Assembly (NCBI GenBank): GCA_947302675.1 | Contig: CAMYWI010000088.1 | Coordinates: 1-6,327, forward strand | Length of the DNA stretch: 6,327 bases | Direction of reading: 5' to 3' | DNA from: an uncultured Selenomonadales bacterium | Lineage (GTDB): Bacteria > Bacillota_C > Negativicutes > Selenomonadales > Selenomonadaceae | Shown here: positions 4,578 through 6,327 of the stretch, piece by piece | Layout: every line of letters begins with the position of its first letter | Position numbering within the stretch: position 1 is the first letter of the stretch | The notes under the pieces: model-generated | The model's database searches: none | Seen by the model: only the letters and a program-made list of their open reading frames with translations | Told to the model about the DNA's origin: nothing | Position numbers and translations under genes: made by a program

Positions 4578-5174
4578 ATGAGTAAGATTAAAGTTGTCGC
4601 TACCGGTTTCAGAGGAATGTTGATTCTTGAAGAGCTTTTGAAAATGAATCTGCACGACTTTGACTCCGCAGTAATTTCTACATACCAAACAGATTTTAAA
4701 CATTCATCTGCCAAAATTAAAATAGAAACGGGCAAAGGTGAAGTCTTTGGACTTGACGGCGGAAGTCCTGAGCGTTCGAGGCGACTTGCTGAGAAATGGC
4801 GTGAAGAAATTCTTGCGGCACTCGAAGGCGCGGAGTTGGTTTTGGGTATCGCCGACTTGGAAGATGATGACGGCGAGGGTATCCCGCCTGTAATTGCCGA
4901 CGTTGCCAAAAAAATTGGTGCGCCGATAATTTTCGTGGCGTTCACGCCCTTTAAGATGTCGCCTTATCGTGAAGAGTGTGCTCGCGAATGTTTATTTAAA
5001 CTTGAAGAACGCGCAGTTTCGGTAATGCAACTCGACGAAATTTATTTAGTGAAACTCGTCCCGCCAAAAACCAAATTTTACGAGGGTTATATGATGATGA
5101 TGAAATTTGCCGCGCAGGACGTGAAAAATATTTTGGATTGTTACGTCAGCAGAAGTTTCGCGTTGTCGACGTAA
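4578..5174 (+). CDS. FtsZ-like single-domain protein with degenerate GTP-binding loops (candidate pseudo-GTPase)
   Basis: A 198-aa protein that aligns over most of its length with the N-terminal domain of FtsZ. [17 protein letters not shown] (4-20) matches [38 protein letters not shown] (58-78, split at GGSPE) matches [42 protein letters not shown] then [16 protein letters not shown] (81-116) matches [48 protein letters not shown] matches VVTRPFTFEGRK. The tubulin signature GGGTGTG is replaced by the acidic EDDDGEG (95-101), the first glycine loop is degraded, and the NTDAQ loop reads STYQT, so GTP binding is unlikely. The protein stops at the region of core helix H7 ([20 protein letters not shown]); the T7 catalytic loop and C-terminal domain are absent. 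ATG 4578 has GAGGTG 6 nt ahead. Own promoter; 3' end overlaps the convergent amidohydrolase gene. Function unknown; an FtsZ-interacting regulator is a guess. Confidence 0.8.
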   Translation: [198 protein letters not shown]

Positions 5175-6151
5175 ATTTTCTCCGTCAAGCCGCGCCGCGA
5201 AAGTTCCTCGTCAAAGATTTTTTTCTTGCGCAAAATGACCTGCGCGGGCACGTAGGGATAATCGGTGCCGAAAATAATTTTGTCGAGGCTCGCGATTTTT
5301 ATCAGCATGTCGAATTGTTCGGGCATTGGGTCGCCCGCCGTGTCGAAGAAAAGTTTTGATAAGCTCGCCGAGAAATTCACAGGCTCCATTAAATTCATTG
5401 CCGCGAGCATTTGGAACATCGCGCCCGCCCGCTGTTTCATGTACGGCAGGAATGACCCGCAATGCGGCACGACTATTTTTAAGTTCGGGAATTTTTCAAG
5501 CGTGCCGTTCGCCAACATGTTCAAGACGGCTCGCGTCGTGTCGGCGGGATATTCAAAGAGTGCCATAACTTTTCCCGTCACGACATTTTCTCGCGGCAAC
5601 GTTCGCGCGGGGCTTGGATGAATTATCACGAGCGCATTTCTTTTGTTGAGCGCGGAAAAAATTTCGTCAAGTCGCGCGTCGCCGAGATAAACGCCGTCGG
5701 AATTGCTCGCGACCTTCACGCCCAACGCGCCGAGTTTTTCTGTCGCATAAAAAAATTCTTCAATCGAACTGTCGACGTTGGGAAGGGGCAACGTCGCCGC
5801 GAATCCAAACTTTTGCGGGAAACGTCGACAAAGCTCCGCGAACTCCTCGTTGATTGCTCGTGCCGCTGAACTGTCCGATATGTGCGGTGTCGCCATTGAC
5901 AGGATTGTAAAATCTATGCCCGCGTCGCTCATGAACTGCAAATGCTCTTCCGTCGACCACTGCGGCAACGGAAAACCTTCTTCCGCCTGCGCGTCTATCT
6001 TTAAAATTCTCAGCGCGTCGACGTAACTCGGTAGTATCGCGTGCGCGTGAAAGTCGATTGTTCGCGCCGAAATTTTTTCTGCCTCCGCCGTCATTGCCCA
6101 GCCTCCCATCGCCAACGCCAAACTTAATTTCAAAAATTCTCGCCGGTTCAT
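5141..6151 (-). CDS. Tat-exported amidohydrolase-2 family protein (ACMSD-like metal-dependent hydrolase/decarboxylase)
   Basis: A 336-aa protein. The N-terminus NRREFLKLSLALAMGG with AEA near residue 24 is a twin-arginine signal, so the folded enzyme should be exported. The mature part is a TIM-barrel of the amidohydrolase_2 family: HxH metal ligands at His35/His37 (IDFHAHA), His178 (VIIHPS), His230 (VVPHCGS) and Asp297 (FGTDYPY). The KVASN segment (146-150) lies where the family has a strand-4 substrate or metal residue. The family includes aminocarboxymuconate-semialdehyde, gamma-resorcylate and similar decarboxylases and some hydrolases; the substrate cannot be read from sequence. The ATG overlaps the stop of the HMA protein gene (ATGA, 6148-6151) and there is no clear ribosome site of its own, so translation is probably coupled. 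Its last 34 bp overlap the end of the FtsZ-like gene on the other strand. Confidence 0.88.
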   Translation of the reverse strand: MNRREFLKLSLALAMGGWAMTAEAEKISARTIDFHAHAILPSYVDALRILKIDAQAEEGFPLPQWSTEEHLQFMSDAGIDFTILSMATPHISDSSAARAINEEFAELCRRFPQKFGFAATLPLPNVDSSIEEFFYATEKLGALGVKVASNSDGVYLGDARLDEIFSALNKRNALVIIHPSPARTLPRENVVTGKVMALFEYPADTTRAVLNMLANGTLEKFPNLKIVVPHCGSFLPYMKQRAGAMFQMLAAMNLMEPVNFSASLSKLFFDTAGDPMPEQFDMLIKIASLDKIIFGTDYPYVPAQVILRKKKIFDEELSRRGLTEKIYVDNAKLLLT

Positions 6152-6327
6152 TTTACGAGTTCATAGCCCGCCTCATCGATAACTTTTGCGAAGTCGTCAA
6201 GCGAAATTTCCTTAGTCGCCGTGACCGTCGCCGAATTATTTTCCAAGCTGACCTCGACCGCCGTCACGCCGTCCATTTTCGCAAGCGCGTCGTGAACGTG
6301 CTTTTGGCAATGCTTGCACATCATGCC
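6148..6327 (-). CDS. Heavy-metal-associated (HMA) domain protein, CopZ-like copper chaperone, N-terminus outside window
   Basis: Sixty codons including the stop are visible, 59 residues, starting GMMCKHCQKHVHDALAKM. The CxxC metal site (CKHC, bases 6318-6307) follows the GM that is normal for copper-binding HMA domains. GVTAVEVSLENNSATV and the closing DDFAKVIDEAGYEL complete the ferredoxin-like beta-alpha-beta-beta-alpha-beta fold. Since the domain ends at the C-terminus, a free chaperone of about 67 residues is more likely than a P-type ATPase, whose HMA domains are N-terminal. The first beta strand and true start should lie just past base 6327; ATG codons at 6324 and 6321 fall inside the metal motif and would delete that strand. 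The stop overlaps the start of the Tat-exported amidohydrolase gene. Copper is the most likely metal, but this is inferred from the motif alone. Confidence 0.85.
   Translation of the reverse strand, partial: GMMCKHCQKHVHDALAKMDGVTAVEVSLENNSATVTATKEISLDDFAKVIDEAGYELVK

Noticed and set aside
4511..4945. Extension of the ABM protein frame upstream to 4945 on the - strand
   Set aside because: This part is antisense to the FtsZ-like gene, is low-complexity Ser-rich sequence, and lies ahead of the signal peptide and ribosome site at 4510-4525.
5097..5104. ATG repeat coding MMMM in the FtsZ-like gene as a possible phase-variation tract or internal start
   Set aside because: The repeat is in whole codons and only four units long, so slippage would not shift frame, and no ribosome site precedes it.

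Overview
The window reads like part of a chromosome from an anaerobic Firmicutes-type bacterium, most likely a Negativicutes (Selenomonadales) relative. This is inferred from a complete SCIFF peptide gene (a Clostridia/Negativicutes marker), strong AGGAGG ribosome sites, a Zn-binding lipoprotein with the GCLHDYQLTP motif, a long-chain polyprenyl synthase and mixed GC-rich/AAAATTTT-rich sequence. Genes are packed tightly with 4-bp overlaps or 12-18 bp gaps, and nearly every base is assigned. I see no insertion sequences, tRNA/rRNA genes or CRISPR arrays.

Layout. (1) 1-1232, + strand: the 3' end of a PLP-dependent aminotransferase overlaps (ATGA) a ZnuA-like metal-binding lipoprotein gene. That gene ends at a strong terminator which also works on the opposite strand. 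(2) 1248-2843, - strand: a clear sigma-A type promoter (TTGACA, 17 bp, TAAAAT) drives a polyprenyl diphosphate synthase that probably starts at a TTG. The 48-aa SCIFF precursor (scfA) follows 18 bp later, then a hairpin, then a small four-helix membrane protein built from a duplicated helix pair. (3) 2864-4510, - strand: a three-gene operon for a secreted protein with two ABM-type domains, a DJ-1/PfpI (Hsp31-like) protein and a 4-oxalocrotonate tautomerase-type protein, closed by a terminator. Together they suggest handling of reactive carbonyls or quinone-like compounds. (4) 4530-5174, + strand: a promoter overlapping a 23-bp inverted repeat drives a 198-aa protein that aligns with the N-terminal GTP-binding domain of FtsZ. 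Its nucleotide-binding loops are destroyed and the whole C-terminal domain is missing. (5) 5141-6327, - strand: the C-terminal part of a copper-chaperone-like HMA domain protein, coupled by ATGA to a Tat-exported amidohydrolase-2 (ACMSD-like) protein. The 3' end of the latter overlaps the FtsZ-like gene by 34 bp.

The most unusual item is the FtsZ-derived single-domain protein, a candidate pseudo-GTPase of the tubulin superfamily. The second is scfA sitting in a polyprenyl synthase operon without its radical SAM maturase nearby.
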